Part shown: positions 10,283-20,011 of the stretch, in pieces | Layout of the letters: every line of letters starts with the position of its first letter | How positions within the stretch are numbered: the first letter of the stretch is position 1 | Source of the DNA: Gloeocapsopsis crepidinum LEGE 06123 | Lineage (GTDB): Bacteria; Cyanobacteriota; Cyanobacteriia; Cyanobacteriales; Chroococcidiopsidaceae | DNA length: 64,000 bases | Assembly (NCBI RefSeq): GCF_015207655.1 | Contig: NZ_JADEWN010000015.1 | Location: 19,768-83,767 of the forward strand | Direction of reading: 5' to 3' | The notes under the pieces: model-generated | The model's input: the letters and a program-made list of their open reading frames with translations, nothing else | The model's database searches: none | What the model was told of the DNA's origin: nothing | Program-made: the position numbers and the translations under genes

Positions 10283-11386
10283 ATGGCAAAGCAAGTCTGC
10301 ATTATTTTAGGTACGCGGCCGGAAGCAATTAAAATGGCTCCGGTGATTCAAGTCTTTAGGCGATCGCCCCTCTTTGACACGCAGGTAATTTTAACAGGTC
10401 AACATATTGAGATGGTGGCACAAGTCATGCAGTTATTTGACTTGGAAGCGAACCAAAATTTAGAAATTATGCAGCCAAAGCAAACTCTCACGGATATTAC
10501 ATGTCGCAGCTTACAGGGATTAGAAAGCTTGTTTAAGCAACTCCAACCTCAGTTAGTTTTAGTTCAAGGAGATACGACAACTGCTTTTGCTGCTGCATTA
10601 GCAGCGTTTTATCAAAAAATTCCTGTAGGTCATGTAGAAGCAGGATTGCGGACAGATGATGTTTTGAACCCTTATCCAGAAGAAGCCAATCGTCGTTTAA
10701 TATCACAGCTGACACAATTGCATTTTGCCCCTACAAAGCTTGCTGTGCAAAATTTGCAACGTTCAGGGGTATTAGGGAAAATTCATCAAACAGGTAATAC
10801 TGTGATCGATGCTTTGCTATCAGTTGCTCAGCGTCAACCTGCGTGTGATGTCCCTGGTTTAGAGTGGAAAAAATACCGTGTTTTGTTGGCAACAGTGCAT
10901 CGACGCGAAAATTGGGGAGAACCCCTCCTCCAGATTGCTGAAGGATTTTTACAAATCTTAGATCAGTTTCCAGATACAGCTTTGCTTTTACCCCTGCATC
11001 GCAATCCAATTGTGAGAGAACCGTTGCAAGCGGCGTTAAGTCACCACTCTCGCATATTTTTAACAGAACCATTGGATTATGCGGAATTGGTTGGTGCAAT
11101 TGGGCGATCGCACTTACTACTCACTGATTCAGGTGGATTGCAAGAAGAGGCACCTTCTTTAGGAAAACCAGTATTAGTATTGCGCGAAACAACCGAAAGA
11201 CCAGAAGCGATCGCTTCTGGTACTGCTAAACTAGTCGGAACTGACCCAGAACAAATTTTTACTGCAGCCAGCGTACTATTAAGTAACGCAGAAGCTTATC
11301 AAGCTATGGCAACCGCAATCAACCCTTTCGGTGACGGTCATGCAGCCCAACGAATCTTACAAATCGTAACAGACTATTTTGTATAG
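10283..11386 (+). CDS. wecB: UDP-N-acetylglucosamine 2-epimerase (non-hydrolysing)
   Basis: Interconverts UDP-GlcNAc and UDP-ManNAc for cell-surface polysaccharide synthesis. The 367-residue protein has the family motifs GTRPEAIKMAPVI at the N-terminus, VQGDTTTAFAAALAA, the catalytic-region VGHVEAGLRTDD, NPYPEEANRRL, TVHRRENWG, and LTDSGGLQEEAPSLGKPVLVLRETTERPE near the C-terminus. A CAGGAGA ribosome binding site lies upstream. No dehydrogenase (wecC) or glycosyltransferase cluster is adjacent, so its end product cannot be inferred from context. Confidence 0.96.
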   Translation: MAKQVCIILGTRPEAIKMAPVIQVFRRSPLFDTQVILTGQHIEMVAQVMQLFDLEANQNLEIMQPKQTLTDITCRSLQGLESLFKQLQPQLVLVQGDTTTAFAAALAAFYQKIPVGHVEAGLRTDDVLNPYPEEANRRLISQLTQLHFAPTKLAVQNLQRSGVLGKIHQTGNTVIDALLSVAQRQPACDVPGLEWKKYRVLLATVHRRENWGEPLLQIAEGFLQILDQFPDTALLLPLHRNPIVREPLQAALSHHSRIFLTEPLDYAELVGAIGRSHLLLTDSGGLQEEAPSLGKPVLVLRETTERPEAIASGTAKLVGTDPEQIFTAASVLLSNAEAYQAMATAINPFGDGHAAQRILQIVTDYFV

Positions 11387-11515
11387 AGGTGAAGGGTTGT
11401 CTGGTGCTGGAAGCCTAGGAGTTAGCTAAATTAACTTCAGTTAGATGCTTTTAGTCCCTATTAACACCGAAAATAGAAAAGACCTCAGCCTAGAAGAGGA
11501 GTGATGGTATAACAT

Positions 11516-12724
11516 ATGGCAGACTTCATGCAGTGGGCAAACGCCGTATCAACTCGTGCTTCATTAGAAGCAGCTGTTGCAGAAGTTGTAGAAAAAGCTT
11601 CTACACTGTTACAGTTACCAGCAGATCTTGGATTAATTTTTATTTCTGCTGCCTTTACTAGTGAGTATTCCCGCCTGCTTCCTTTATTACAAGAAAAGCT
11701 ACCCGACGTTAAAGTTCTGATTGGTTGTGGTGGCGGTGGTATTATTGGGATGAACCAGCAAAGATCTGTGCAGGAATTTGAGGGTGTACCAGCACTAAGC
11801 CTGACTTTGGCACACTTACCAGGCGTCGCAATCAAACCTTTTCACGTTGTAGCTGAGCAATTTCCCGATCTTGATAGTCCTCCCACAGCCTGGGTTGATC
11901 TTTTAGGTGTCTCGCCTGCTGAGCAACCCCAGTTTATTTTGCTAGCTGATCCTTTTTCTTCAGGAGTTAGTGATTTACTGCAAGGTATCGATTATGCTTA
12001 CCCTGGTTCGATTACAGTAGGCGGATTAGCAAGTGGTAGTCAAATGCCTGGTCGAATTGGCTTGTTGTGCAATGACACTTTACATCGTTCAGGAACAGTA
12101 GGTGTTGCATTAAGTGGCAATATTGTCCTAGATACAATTGTGGCACAAGGATGCCGACCAATTGGCGAACCTTACCGTGTTAGCGCCTCCGAACGCAACA
12201 TTTTACTTGCTTTAGAAGAACAACCCCCCTTAGAAGTTTTGCGCGATCTCATTTCGAGTTTAAATGATTCTGATCGGCAATTAGCTGAACATTCTTTGTT
12301 TATCGGTGTTGTGCGCGACGAATTTAAGCAGAATTTAGAGCAAGGAGACTTTTTAATCCGGAATTTATTAGGAGTCGATCCGAAAGTTGGGGCGATCGCT
12401 GTCGCTGATTTAATTCGCCCAGGACAACGAATTCAGTTCCACTTGCGCGATGCCGAAACTTCTGCTGATGATTTGGAATGGTTGCTACAACGATACATCC
12501 AAACTCATCCTGATTTATCACCTGCTGGGGCGTTAATGTTTTCTTGTTTGGGACGAGGAGAAATGCTCTACGGGAAACCTAACTTTGATTCTCAGCTATT
12601 TAGCAGCTACATACCAAATGTATCAATGGGGGGTTTTTTCTGTAATGGAGAAATTGGTCCTGTGGGTGGTAGTACTTTTCTACATGGCTACACATCAGTG
12701 TTTGCGATCTGTCGCCAACCGTGA
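11516..12724 (+). CDS. FIST signal-transduction domain protein
   Basis: 402 residues matching the FIST_N plus FIST_C layout. The N-terminal half has ISAAFTSEYSRLLPLLQEKLP, a glycine-rich CGGGGIIG motif and GSITVGGLASG; the C-terminal half has GALMFSCLGRGEMLYGKPNFDSQLF and the terminal GGFFCNGEIGPVGGSTFLHGYTSVFAI segment with the conserved Cys and Gly residues. FIST domains are thought to sense small ligands, perhaps amino acids, and are often linked to chemotaxis or cyclic-nucleotide proteins; here the protein stands alone. Ligand unknown. Start ATG 11516 with a purine-rich GAAGAGGAG sequence upstream. Confidence 0.9.
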   Translation: MADFMQWANAVSTRASLEAAVAEVVEKASTLLQLPADLGLIFISAAFTSEYSRLLPLLQEKLPDVKVLIGCGGGGIIGMNQQRSVQEFEGVPALSLTLAHLPGVAIKPFHVVAEQFPDLDSPPTAWVDLLGVSPAEQPQFILLADPFSSGVSDLLQGIDYAYPGSITVGGLASGSQMPGRIGLLCNDTLHRSGTVGVALSGNIVLDTIVAQGCRPIGEPYRVSASERNILLALEEQPPLEVLRDLISSLNDSDRQLAEHSLFIGVVRDEFKQNLEQGDFLIRNLLGVDPKVGAIAVADLIRPGQRIQFHLRDAETSADDLEWLLQRYIQTHPDLSPAGALMFSCLGRGEMLYGKPNFDSQLFSSYIPNVSMGGFFCNGEIGPVGGSTFLHGYTSVFAICRQP

Positions 12725-12756
12725 TGGCAAGTTTGATTAATCACTAATAATTAAAG

Positions 12757-12779
12757 TAGTGACTAGTAACTAGCCACTA
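12757..12779. repeat. CTAG hairpin at convergent FIST / phosphoesterase junction
   Basis: TAGTGACTAG (12757-12766), a 3-nt loop, CTAGCCACTA (12770-12779): a 10-bp stem with one mismatch, which is a G-U wobble on the minus-strand RNA. It sits between two convergent stop codons and shares its sequence with 6494-6598 and 57936-57977. Candidate bidirectional terminator. Confidence 0.6.
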
Positions 12780-12799
12780 GCAACTATTTTTCTGTAGCT

Positions 12800-13900
12800 T
12801 CACAGTTTTAGAGTTGTGTTGTTATCAATTAGTAATGGTTTGCCATTTGGTGCGATCGCACCAAATTTAGCAAAATAGCGTTGTGCAGACACCGGAAAGT
12901 CAGGAAATTCAAATAAAGCGTCTCCAGCCGCAATATCTGCCCAGAAATAGCGCAAATGAGGAGCAAGTTTTGCTGCTTCAATTTGCGGTAAGTTCAAAGG
13001 CGGTTGAGTCAACAGGTGAAGCATGAAAGGAAAACTGCGATCGCCAAGCCACTGACGTGACATTTGTTGCAGTTGTGGAACATCAGGAACTGCTTCTACG
13101 CAATGCGTCTCAATTTTTAACCAATTTTGTCCTGAGTCATCTTGGTGAAACTGAATGATGCGGTAAGGATGAGGATAACTGACAAGCGAACCTGTCGTAA
13201 TTTCATAAATATTTTGCCACTGCGCGACATCTTGAACGTGTAAATGTCCTGTAAAGACTAACTGTACGCCAAAATTTTGGAGGAGTTGTAATAACTCTGG
13301 CGCATTTTCTATCATATACCGCTGACCGAGTTGATGTTGTGATTGATGCGGTATGTGTTCGATCGCATTATGATGCACCATAACAAACACAACATCTTCT
13401 GCGGCTTGCTCAAGAACCTGATGCAACCACTTGAGTTGATTATTATCCAATCGCCCGACAAGTTTTCCTTGTGCATTGAAATAATTGGAATTCAAGCTGA
13501 TAAGTCTTAACCCAGGTAGCACTTGCTGAGTATAGTAAAGCTCTTGTGCAGTCTCATAACCGAACTTGCGATAATATTGAGGAAAGTCAATTGCGGCGAT
13601 TGATTGTTTACCTGGAATTTTCGTCTCAAAATCATGATTGCCAGGAATCACATATACCGGAAAAGGTAACTGCGCTAAACGTTGTTGTAACCAAGTATGA
13701 TTGTCTGGTTCTCCGTCTTGAGTAAGATCGCCAGGAAGTAATAAAAAATCAAGTTGCTGTTGTTCTAAATGCTCAAAGACAATTTCCAACGCGGGAATAC
13801 TCACTTCCACCATGTGAAATCGACTAGGATGATGCCAGACGGTGTGAGGCAGGGCAATGTGTAAGTCGCTAACTACGGCAAAGCGAAAATTTAAAGTCAT
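12800..13900 (-). CDS. Calcineurin-like metallophosphoesterase
   Basis: 366 residues with the metal-binding motifs of the superfamily in order: VVSDLHIAL (D-x-H), LLPGDLTQDGEPD (GD), VIPGNHDFE (GNHD), VMVHHNA (H) and FTGHLHVQD (GHxH). The catalytic half (residues 1-245) resembles CpdA-type 3',5'-cyclic nucleotide phosphodiesterases; the last ~120 residues are a cyanobacterial extension of unknown role. Substrate not determinable from sequence. It is cytoplasmic, with no signal peptide. Confidence 0.88.
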   Translation of the reverse strand: MTLNFRFAVVSDLHIALPHTVWHHPSRFHMVEVSIPALEIVFEHLEQQQLDFLLLPGDLTQDGEPDNHTWLQQRLAQLPFPVYVIPGNHDFETKIPGKQSIAAIDFPQYYRKFGYETAQELYYTQQVLPGLRLISLNSNYFNAQGKLVGRLDNNQLKWLHQVLEQAAEDVVFVMVHHNAIEHIPHQSQHQLGQRYMIENAPELLQLLQNFGVQLVFTGHLHVQDVAQWQNIYEITTGSLVSYPHPYRIIQFHQDDSGQNWLKIETHCVEAVPDVPQLQQMSRQWLGDRSFPFMLHLLTQPPLNLPQIEAAKLAPHLRYFWADIAAGDALFEFPDFPVSAQRYFAKFGAIAPNGKPLLIDNNTTLKL

Positions 13901-14074
13901 GACTAGAGAGTACTTAGCTATTAGCGATCTTCAATTAGCTAATTGTAAAACGGTTTTTAGCCCCGCATAGCAAAGTTATCCGTTATTCGTAAATCACGAC
14001 AAAGCAAATCATTCGATAAACTGACTGAGAGAGGCTTTCATCGATCTAAAATTCAGTTTTCAGGAGGGCAAACA

Positions 14075-14704
14075 TTGACACTCCGAGTACGTCAACACGT
14101 CAATCCATTATCGCAGAAGTATCAAACACCGGTTCATCCTTTAGATTGGGAGAAAATCTATCGTAATTTTACTCAGCCCCTACACCTAGATATTGGCTGC
14201 GGTAAAGGGAAATTTTTACTTGAGATGGCACCACAGCAGCCTAACTGGAATTTCTTAGGATTAGAAATTCGCGAACCGCTTGTTCAAGAAGCTAATTCTT
14301 GGCGCGATCAACTAGCACTACCAAATTTACATTACTTGTTTTGTAATGCAAATAATTCTCTAGCACCGCTTTTGAGTAATTTGCCTGCCAACACGTTACA
14401 GCGAGTTACAATTCAATTTCCCGATCCTTGGTTTAAACATCGCCATGCCAAACGGCGAGTCGTGCAACCAGAATTAGTAGCAGAATTGGCGACACATCTA
14501 GCATCTGGTGGTATTGTTTTTCTGCAATCGGATATTGAAGCAGTTGCCAGAGAAATGTGCGATCGCTTTACGGCACATCCTGTTTTTCATCGCCAAGGAA
14601 CGCAGTGGTTAGCCGAAAATCCTTTACCAATTCAGACTGAAAGGGAAAAATCAACGCGATCGCGAGAACAACCTGTGTATCGGGCGGTGTTTATGCGCAG
14701 TTAA
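14075..14704 (+). CDS. trmB: tRNA (guanine-46-N7)-methyltransferase
   Basis: Methylates G46 in the tRNA variable loop using S-adenosylmethionine. 209 residues with LHLDIGCGKGKFLLEMA (SAM motif I), NFLGLEIREPLVQ, QFPDPWFKHRHAKRRVVQPELV (the family signature) and QSDIEAVAREM. The start is TTG at 14075: AGGAGGG at 14062-14068 stands 6 nt before it and no in-frame ATG precedes the fold. Its TAA stop overlaps that of the convergent glycosyltransferase gene: both stops share the tetranucleotide TTAA at 14701-14704. Confidence 0.96.
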   Translation: MTLRVRQHVNPLSQKYQTPVHPLDWEKIYRNFTQPLHLDIGCGKGKFLLEMAPQQPNWNFLGLEIREPLVQEANSWRDQLALPNLHYLFCNANNSLAPLLSNLPANTLQRVTIQFPDPWFKHRHAKRRVVQPELVAELATHLASGGIVFLQSDIEAVAREMCDRFTAHPVFHRQGTQWLAENPLPIQTEREKSTRSREQPVYRAVFMRS

Positions 14705-16164
14705 ATCCACGTAGGGGATAACATCCGTAATCGATAACTTTCTGGAGTTAATGGTAAACCAAGATAAATTGGCATCCAAAAGACAAAGGCTGCCAAGATG
14801 AGGAAAATAATTGTCACGGCAACTGCCCGCAATAATAAAGAGTAACTTTGTATCCAGCGAGCGACTAGCCAGGCGATCGCAAGTCCTGCAAACACTGAAG
14901 CGCCCATGTAGTGATAAATAAATGTACAGCGCGTTACTCTTACCCAGGGTAATAGATTGGCTAACCAGTTTATAACTAAGTACAAGGCAATCCAAGTATC
15001 TGTAGGTGATGTGCGTTCAGGCAAGCGCTTGGTACGAGTTACCAGCTTGATAACAAAGCGTCTTATGAGTCTCCACAGCAGAGTGACAATTCCTACTGTT
15101 GACAGCCACCATAAGATAGGATTTCCGATGGCATGAACATCATAAATCACGCGAGCATAGCTAGCGGGAAGTGGTGGTCCCACAATTGATATTGGTGCTG
15201 TTATAGACTGAGCTATGTAGTAGAAATAGGCTACAGGTCTTACCATGAACAGCCAACTGAGCCAAGAAGAACAGTAAGGATGGACATCACTACCGCTACC
15301 AATGTTCTGATGGTAAGACAGAATTTTCTGCTGTACTTCCCAGAAGTTAGGAGATGGATTCAATTGTAGGTGCGGAATCCACTGAATGCTGTAAAAAGCA
15401 ACTGGAACAATGCCTAAATAAAAGACAACGTGCCAAAGCTTAATTTGCCTAAGATTGACTAAAGACGAAGAAACTCGAATAAAGTGACTTTGATAATTAC
15501 TGTAGCGTTTGGGAAATAGCCAACTCAGCCACCCAGCTATCCATACAGTATAAGCTCCCAATAAAAACCATAAGCCATTCCACTTTACTGATACAGTTGC
15601 CCCAAAAGCAATTCCAGCGAGTGCTAGCCATACATGGCGTCGTTTCTTATGCTCTAATGCCAGTAAAAAGCATAAGTGTCCTAATAGGCCAAAAATTACT
15701 AAATAAACGTTGTTGAGTGCATAGCGCGACTCGACTAAAAACAAGCCATCAGCCGCCGCAAATAATGCTGCTATCAATGCATAGGTACGGTTGTAACTGA
15801 TTTGGTAAGCAATTCCAGCAATGACTAAGGGAATAAAAGTCCCAGTGAGCGCATTTAACCAGCGATAACTCCACGTAGAGCGTAAAGAACCCGTGAGGCT
15901 ATTTACAGTATCCTGTCCAACGGGAAGATGACTGCCAATCCACATTCCTACAGCAATAATATATTTGCTTAAAGGTGGGTGTCCGTCAAAAAATTGAGTA
16001 CGAGTTAGGTAGTTATTGGCAAAAATAGCGTAGTAAACTTCATCAAATACTAAGGTATTAAACCGACTCAGTTGCCAAAACCGCAGACCCAGAGAGACCA
16101 GAAATACTGCTAACATTCCTAGCCAAAACCACAGGGGCTGGAGAGATTTTTTTGCAAAGGACAT
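14701..16164 (-). CDS. GT39/PMT-type membrane glycosyltransferase
   Basis: 487 residues with about ten or more hydrophobic segments and the motif pair of the protein-O-mannosyltransferase family: FDEVYYAIFANNY (acidic pair in the first loop) and FFDGHPPLSKYIIAVG. It is expected to transfer a sugar from a polyprenyl-phosphate donor to a protein or glycan outside the plasma membrane. A C-terminal region with repeated long hydrophobic helices and the segment VRVTRCTFIYHYMGASVF matches the PMT C-terminal four-helix part. Acceptor unknown. It is monocistronic and converges on trmB with overlapping stop codons. Confidence 0.88.
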   Translation of the reverse strand: MSFAKKSLQPLWFWLGMLAVFLVSLGLRFWQLSRFNTLVFDEVYYAIFANNYLTRTQFFDGHPPLSKYIIAVGMWIGSHLPVGQDTVNSLTGSLRSTWSYRWLNALTGTFIPLVIAGIAYQISYNRTYALIAALFAAADGLFLVESRYALNNVYLVIFGLLGHLCFLLALEHKKRRHVWLALAGIAFGATVSVKWNGLWFLLGAYTVWIAGWLSWLFPKRYSNYQSHFIRVSSSLVNLRQIKLWHVVFYLGIVPVAFYSIQWIPHLQLNPSPNFWEVQQKILSYHQNIGSGSDVHPYCSSWLSWLFMVRPVAYFYYIAQSITAPISIVGPPLPASYARVIYDVHAIGNPILWWLSTVGIVTLLWRLIRRFVIKLVTRTKRLPERTSPTDTWIALYLVINWLANLLPWVRVTRCTFIYHYMGASVFAGLAIAWLVARWIQSYSLLLRAVAVTIIFLILAAFVFWMPIYLGLPLTPESYRLRMLSPTWI

Positions 16165-16492
16165 AGAACTAACGCTCTTTAGCTCACAGCATTCTTGATA
16201 TTTTGCCTGAAGGTGTTACTTATCATACTGAAGATTTGAGAATTTAAGAGAGTTGCTAATCGTAAAACGCGATCGCTCCTCAAAAACTTGATAATCACTC
16301 GCAATAAGTATAAAGTAATCTTTAGTGTTACTCCTCGCACACAATAGCGACACGGAGAATCAAACATAAACTCTGTGTCGTTTTTGCATTGATTTCTAAG
16401 GATTTCTTGGAAGTTGAATGTGTAGTGACATTGTGAAGAATTAACCGCAAGATTGGTGACTTGTACTCCGACAACGCTTTATTGGTGTTCAA
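16165..16492. other. Intergenic region between divergent genes
   Basis: 328 nt containing the promoters of the glycosyltransferase and the FecE-type ATPase genes. One HIP1 site near 16270. No gene, RNA or terminator recognised. Confidence 0.35.
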
Positions 16493-16501
16493 TTGCAAAA
16501 G

Positions 16502-17323
16502 ATGACTTTGAAAGCTTCCTCGCCAAATCGACTATCAACTCAGCGTCTCACGCTTGCTTACGATAAAGCAGCAATCATCAAAAACTTAGATTTGGCAATT
16601 CCGAAAGGGAAAATAACCGCCTTAGTGGGTGCTAATGGCTGTGGTAAATCAACTCTATTGCGAGGGTTGGCAAGATTACTCAAACCGCGATCGGGGGCTG
16701 TGTTCCTTGATGCAAAAGATGTCTTTAAGTTATCGACTAAACAAGTTGCAAAGCAATTAGGCATACTCTCACAATCACCAGTTGCCCCAGAAGGTTTAAC
16801 AGTAAAGGATTTAGTTGCTTGCGGACGATATCCATATCAAAGCTGGTTGCAGCAGTGGTCGCTAGAAGATGAGCGGTTGGTAGAGTTAGCATTAGCAACG
16901 ACAGCAATGACAGAGTTTGCTGAACGCGAACTTGATACACTATCTGGTGGACAACGACAACGTGCTTGGATTGCAATGGCACTGGCACAGGATACGGATA
17001 TTTTACTATTAGATGAACCGACAACTTTTTTGGACTTGGCACATCAAATTGAAGTGTTGGATTTATTGCAGGAGTTGAATCACCTGCAAGGTAGAACTTT
17101 GGTAATGGTGTTGCACGATCTGAATCAAGCTTGTCGCTATGCAGATTATTTGGTGGCGCTGAAACAGGGAGGGATTTATGCGCATGGAACTCCTCAAGAG
17201 GTGATGACAGAAGAGGTGGTGCGTGAGGTGTTTGGGTTGGATTCTCGGATTATTGCTGATCCGGTTGCGGGAACACCGATGTGTATTCCTTTGAGTCGGA
17301 AGGTAAGAAGTGCGATCGCTTAG
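16502..17323 (+). CDS. ABC transporter ATPase, FecE/siderophore type
   Basis: 273 residues with Walker [10 protein letters not shown], the signature [15 protein letters not shown], Walker [14 protein letters not shown] and the switch His in [11 protein letters not shown]. Sequence style and C-terminus ([20 protein letters not shown]) match FecE/FhuC ATPases that drive uptake of ferric siderophores, haem or cobalamin. No permease or binding protein lies beside it, so it must serve a transporter encoded elsewhere. ATG 16502 is preferred over an in-frame TTG nine bases earlier; neither has a clear ribosome binding site. Confidence 0.88.
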   Translation: MTLKASSPNRLSTQRLTLAYDKAAIIKNLDLAIPKGKITALVGANGCGKSTLLRGLARLLKPRSGAVFLDAKDVFKLSTKQVAKQLGILSQSPVAPEGLTVKDLVACGRYPYQSWLQQWSLEDERLVELALATTAMTEFAERELDTLSGGQRQRAWIAMALAQDTDILLLDEPTTFLDLAHQIEVLDLLQELNHLQGRTLVMVLHDLNQACRYADYLVALKQGGIYAHGTPQEVMTEEVVREVFGLDSRIIADPVAGTPMCIPLSRKVRSAIA

Positions 17324-17341
17324 ACGAACCACAACAGAGGA

Positions 17342-17427
17342 GCCACTTCCGTGCGGAGGTTTCCTCCGTTGAGGAGGGAGTGCGTTGCGGGGGTCTCCCC
17401 CGTTGTAGCAACTCCCGTGAAAGTGGC
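17342..17427. repeat. Compound palindromic repeat, copy A
   Basis: Outer arms GCCACTTCC (17342-17350) and GAAAGTGGC (17419-17427) enclose two inner hairpins, GGAGG-TTT-CCTCC and GGGGG-TCT-CCCCC. Shorter relatives are at 22521-22561 and 25119-25160, sharing TGCGGAGG and CAACTGGC blocks. It lies between the ATPase and acylase genes and is a dispersed, probably mobile or folded-RNA repeat. Confidence 0.65.
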
Positions 17428-17451
17428 GTGCACAGAGGGCGCAGAGAAAAG

Positions 17452-19533
17452 ATGCAAGGGAGGTTTTGGCGATTTGGATTGGTGGTTTTAGGGCTGATTG
17501 TTGTGTTGCTGGTTGGGGGGTATGGTAGGGCGATTTTGCCGACAGTGACGGAGATTCTTTGGGATACGTATGGTGTTCCTCATGTGTTTGCTAAGGATGC
17601 GCGTGGTGCGTTTCAAGCTTTTGGGTGGGCGCAGATGCAGAGTCATGGGGATTTACTGCTACGGCTTTATGGACAAGCGCGGGGACGTGCGGCGGAGTAT
17701 TGGGGGGAGAATTATTTAGATTCGGATCGCTGGGTGTTGACGATGGGTGTGCCCAACAGGGCGCGTCGTTGGTATCAGTTACAAAGTCCGGCTTTTCAAA
17801 GTTATCTTGAGGCGTTTGCGGCGGGAATTAATGCGTATGCGCAGGAACATGGCAACTTGATTGATGATGAAGTTGAAGTCGTGTTACCAGTTAATCCGGA
17901 AGATGTATTAGCGCATTTGCAGCGGGTGCTGTACTTTACGTTTGTTGTGAATCCGGCGCAAGTTGCAGGAGTGGAGGAAAAATACTCAGCGGGATCTAAT
18001 GCTTGGGCAATCGCACCTTCTCACTCGGCGAATGGTCATGCTATGTTACTCGCAAATCCGCATTTGTTGTGGTCGGATCGATTTTTGTGGTATGAAGCAC
18101 AGTTGCAAGCTCCTGGCGTTGATGTTTATGGGGCAACGCTTGTCGGGTTTCCTGGGCTAGCGATCGCATTCAATAATAATTTGGGGTGGACATATACTGT
18201 CAATACTCACGATGGCTGGGATGCCTATGAATTGCAACTTCAAGATGATGGGTATCTTTTTGATGGCAAGGTACGGGCGTTTGAGACGGAAAACCTAACG
18301 CTACGGGTGAAGCAGCAAGATGGAAGTGCGCGATCGCAATCTCTACTAGTACGACGTTCAGTTCATGGATCTGTCATATCACAACAAGATGGCAAAGTGT
18401 TAGCATTGCGAGTTGTCGGACTCGATCAACCTGGTGTATTAGAACAATGGTGGGATATGGCGCGGGCTAAAAACTTGACTCAGTTTGAAGCCGCGTTGCA
18501 ACGCTTGCAACTACCCATGTTTACTGTAATGTATGCTGACCGTGAAGGTCACATTATGCATTTGTTTAACGGGCAAGTTCCTATTCGACAAGCAGGAGAC
18601 TATCAATATTGGTCGGGTATCATTCCTGGTGAGACTTCAAAAACATTGTGGACAAAATATCATGCTTACCAAGATTTACCACGGGTAGTCGATCCGGCAA
18701 GTGGATGGTTACAGAATGCTAACGATCCACCGTGGACAACGACATTTCCCCAGGTGCTAGATCCGACAAAATTTCCCGCATACATGGCACCGCAATTCAT
18801 GCACTTTCGAGCACAGCGATCCGCACGTATGCTAGATGAAGATCGGCAAATCTCGTTTGAAAAGATGATGCAATATAAGCACTCAACACGCATGGAATTG
18901 AGCGATCGCCTAATCGCTGATTTAATTTCGGCAGCACGGGAATATGGTAATGAATTAGTGCGTCAGGCAGCGGATGTTCTGGAATCTTGGGATCGTCAAA
19001 CTGAAGCTGATAGTAAAGGTGCGGTGTTATTTGCAGCATGGACAAATGAAGTCAAATTTCCTGAAGTGTTTGCAACTCCTTGGCATGCTGATTCTCCACG
19101 AACTACACCGAATGGACTAGCAAATCCTCAAAGTGCCGTCAAAGCGTTAGAAACGGCTGCTAGTAAAGTAAAACAAGCGTATGGTACATTGAATGTCCGC
19201 TGGGGAGATGTTTTTCAGTTACAGTATGGCAACCAGAAATTGCCTGGTAATGGTGGATTTGACGCCTTAGGTGTGTTTCGCACAGTTTGGTTTGCACCCC
19301 AAAAAGACGGCAGTTTTACATCGATTGGTGGCGATTCATATGTAGCAGCGATTGAATTTTCAAATCCGATTCGGGCAATGACAATCAACAGTTACGGTAA
19401 TTCAACGCAACCTCATTCGCAGCATAACGGAGATCAGTTATCGTTATTTGCACAAAAGCAATTGCGTCCAGTGTGGCGATCGCGCAGAGAAATTCAAGCG
19501 CATTTAGAGGAACACAAAGTATTTAAAAAGTGA
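17452..19533 (+). CDS. Penicillin/acyl-homoserine-lactone acylase family protein
   Basis: Ntn-hydrolase expected to cleave an amide bond in an acylated substrate such as an acyl-homoserine lactone or a beta-lactam. The 693-residue precursor begins with a signal anchor (FGLVVLGLIVVLLVGGYG), then the alpha chain with WDTYGVPHVFA, and the self-cleavage site before Ser182 in AGSNAWAI, which becomes the catalytic N-terminal serine of the beta chain. Further family residues are NPHL and GFPGLAIAFNNNLGWTYT. Probably exported. The start was set at ATG 17452 because the frame upstream runs through a repeat. The 5' part is noticeably G-rich compared with neighbours. Quorum quenching or scavenging is possible but substrate is unknown. 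Confidence 0.9.
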   Translation: MQGRFWRFGLVVLGLIVVLLVGGYGRAILPTVTEILWDTYGVPHVFAKDARGAFQAFGWAQMQSHGDLLLRLYGQARGRAAEYWGENYLDSDRWVLTMGVPNRARRWYQLQSPAFQSYLEAFAAGINAYAQEHGNLIDDEVEVVLPVNPEDVLAHLQRVLYFTFVVNPAQVAGVEEKYSAGSNAWAIAPSHSANGHAMLLANPHLLWSDRFLWYEAQLQAPGVDVYGATLVGFPGLAIAFNNNLGWTYTVNTHDGWDAYELQLQDDGYLFDGKVRAFETENLTLRVKQQDGSARSQSLLVRRSVHGSVISQQDGKVLALRVVGLDQPGVLEQWWDMARAKNLTQFEAALQRLQLPMFTVMYADREGHIMHLFNGQVPIRQAGDYQYWSGIIPGETSKTLWTKYHAYQDLPRVVDPASGWLQNANDPPWTTTFPQVLDPTKFPAYMAPQFMHFRAQRSARMLDEDRQISFEKMMQYKHSTRMELSDRLIADLISAAREYGNELVRQAADVLESWDRQTEADSKGAVLFAAWTNEVKFPEVFATPWHADSPRTTPNGLANPQSAVKALETAASKVKQAYGTLNVRWGDVFQLQYGNQKLPGNGGFDALGVFRTVWFAPQKDGSFTSIGGDSYVAAIEFSNPIRAMTINSYGNSTQPHSQHNGDQLSLFAQKQLRPVWRSRREIQAHLEEHKVFKK

Positions 19534-19591
19534 ATTAGTTGTTACTGTTCTCAACATGAAACATTTAATTTTTGTTAATTGAGAGTAAACT

Positions 19592-20011
19592 ATGCAGAAA
19601 ATTTCCTTTGATTTAGATATTTACTCTTACCAAATTGACTTCATTGGACACGTCAACAATGCTGTTTATATTCACTGGATGGAGATAGGACGGACTAAGC
19701 TGCTTGAAGCGGTAGGAATGCCAACTCATGAAATTTTCAAGCAAGGATTTGCACCAGTTTTAGTGCAAACCAATATTACCTATAAATCACCGTTGTATTT
19801 AGGCGATCGCGTTCAAATAGAACTTTGGTTGTCTGAGTTGCGCAATGCTTCTGCTACTATGCAATTTCGTTTCTATAATAGTCAACAAATACTTGCGGCT
19901 GAGGGCGTTCAAAAAGGCTTATTTGTTGATAAACAAACTATGCGTCCACGGCGGCTTTCTCTAGAAGAAAGAGCTTGGTTTATCCCATATTTAGCCTTAT
20001 GTACCTTGTAG
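19592..20011 (+). CDS. Acyl-CoA thioesterase, YbgC/4HBT hotdog family
   Basis: 139 residues with the 4HBT active-site motif IDFIGHVNNAVYIHWME, in which the Asp acts on the thioester, followed by the hotdog strands LVQTNITYKSPLYLGDRVQIE. It hydrolyses an acyl-CoA or acyl-ACP thioester; DHNA-CoA in phylloquinone synthesis is one cyanobacterial possibility, but nothing here decides the substrate. It follows the acylase gene by 58 nt on the same strand and may share its transcript. Confidence 0.82.
   Translation: MQKISFDLDIYSYQIDFIGHVNNAVYIHWMEIGRTKLLEAVGMPTHEIFKQGFAPVLVQTNITYKSPLYLGDRVQIELWLSELRNASATMQFRFYNSQQILAAEGVQKGLFVDKQTMRPRRLSLEERAWFIPYLALCTL

Noticed and set aside
17281..17451. Longer start for the acylase (57 extra residues)
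   Set aside because: The extension overlaps the ATPase gene and runs through a palindromic repeat; ATG 17452 precedes the signal anchor directly.
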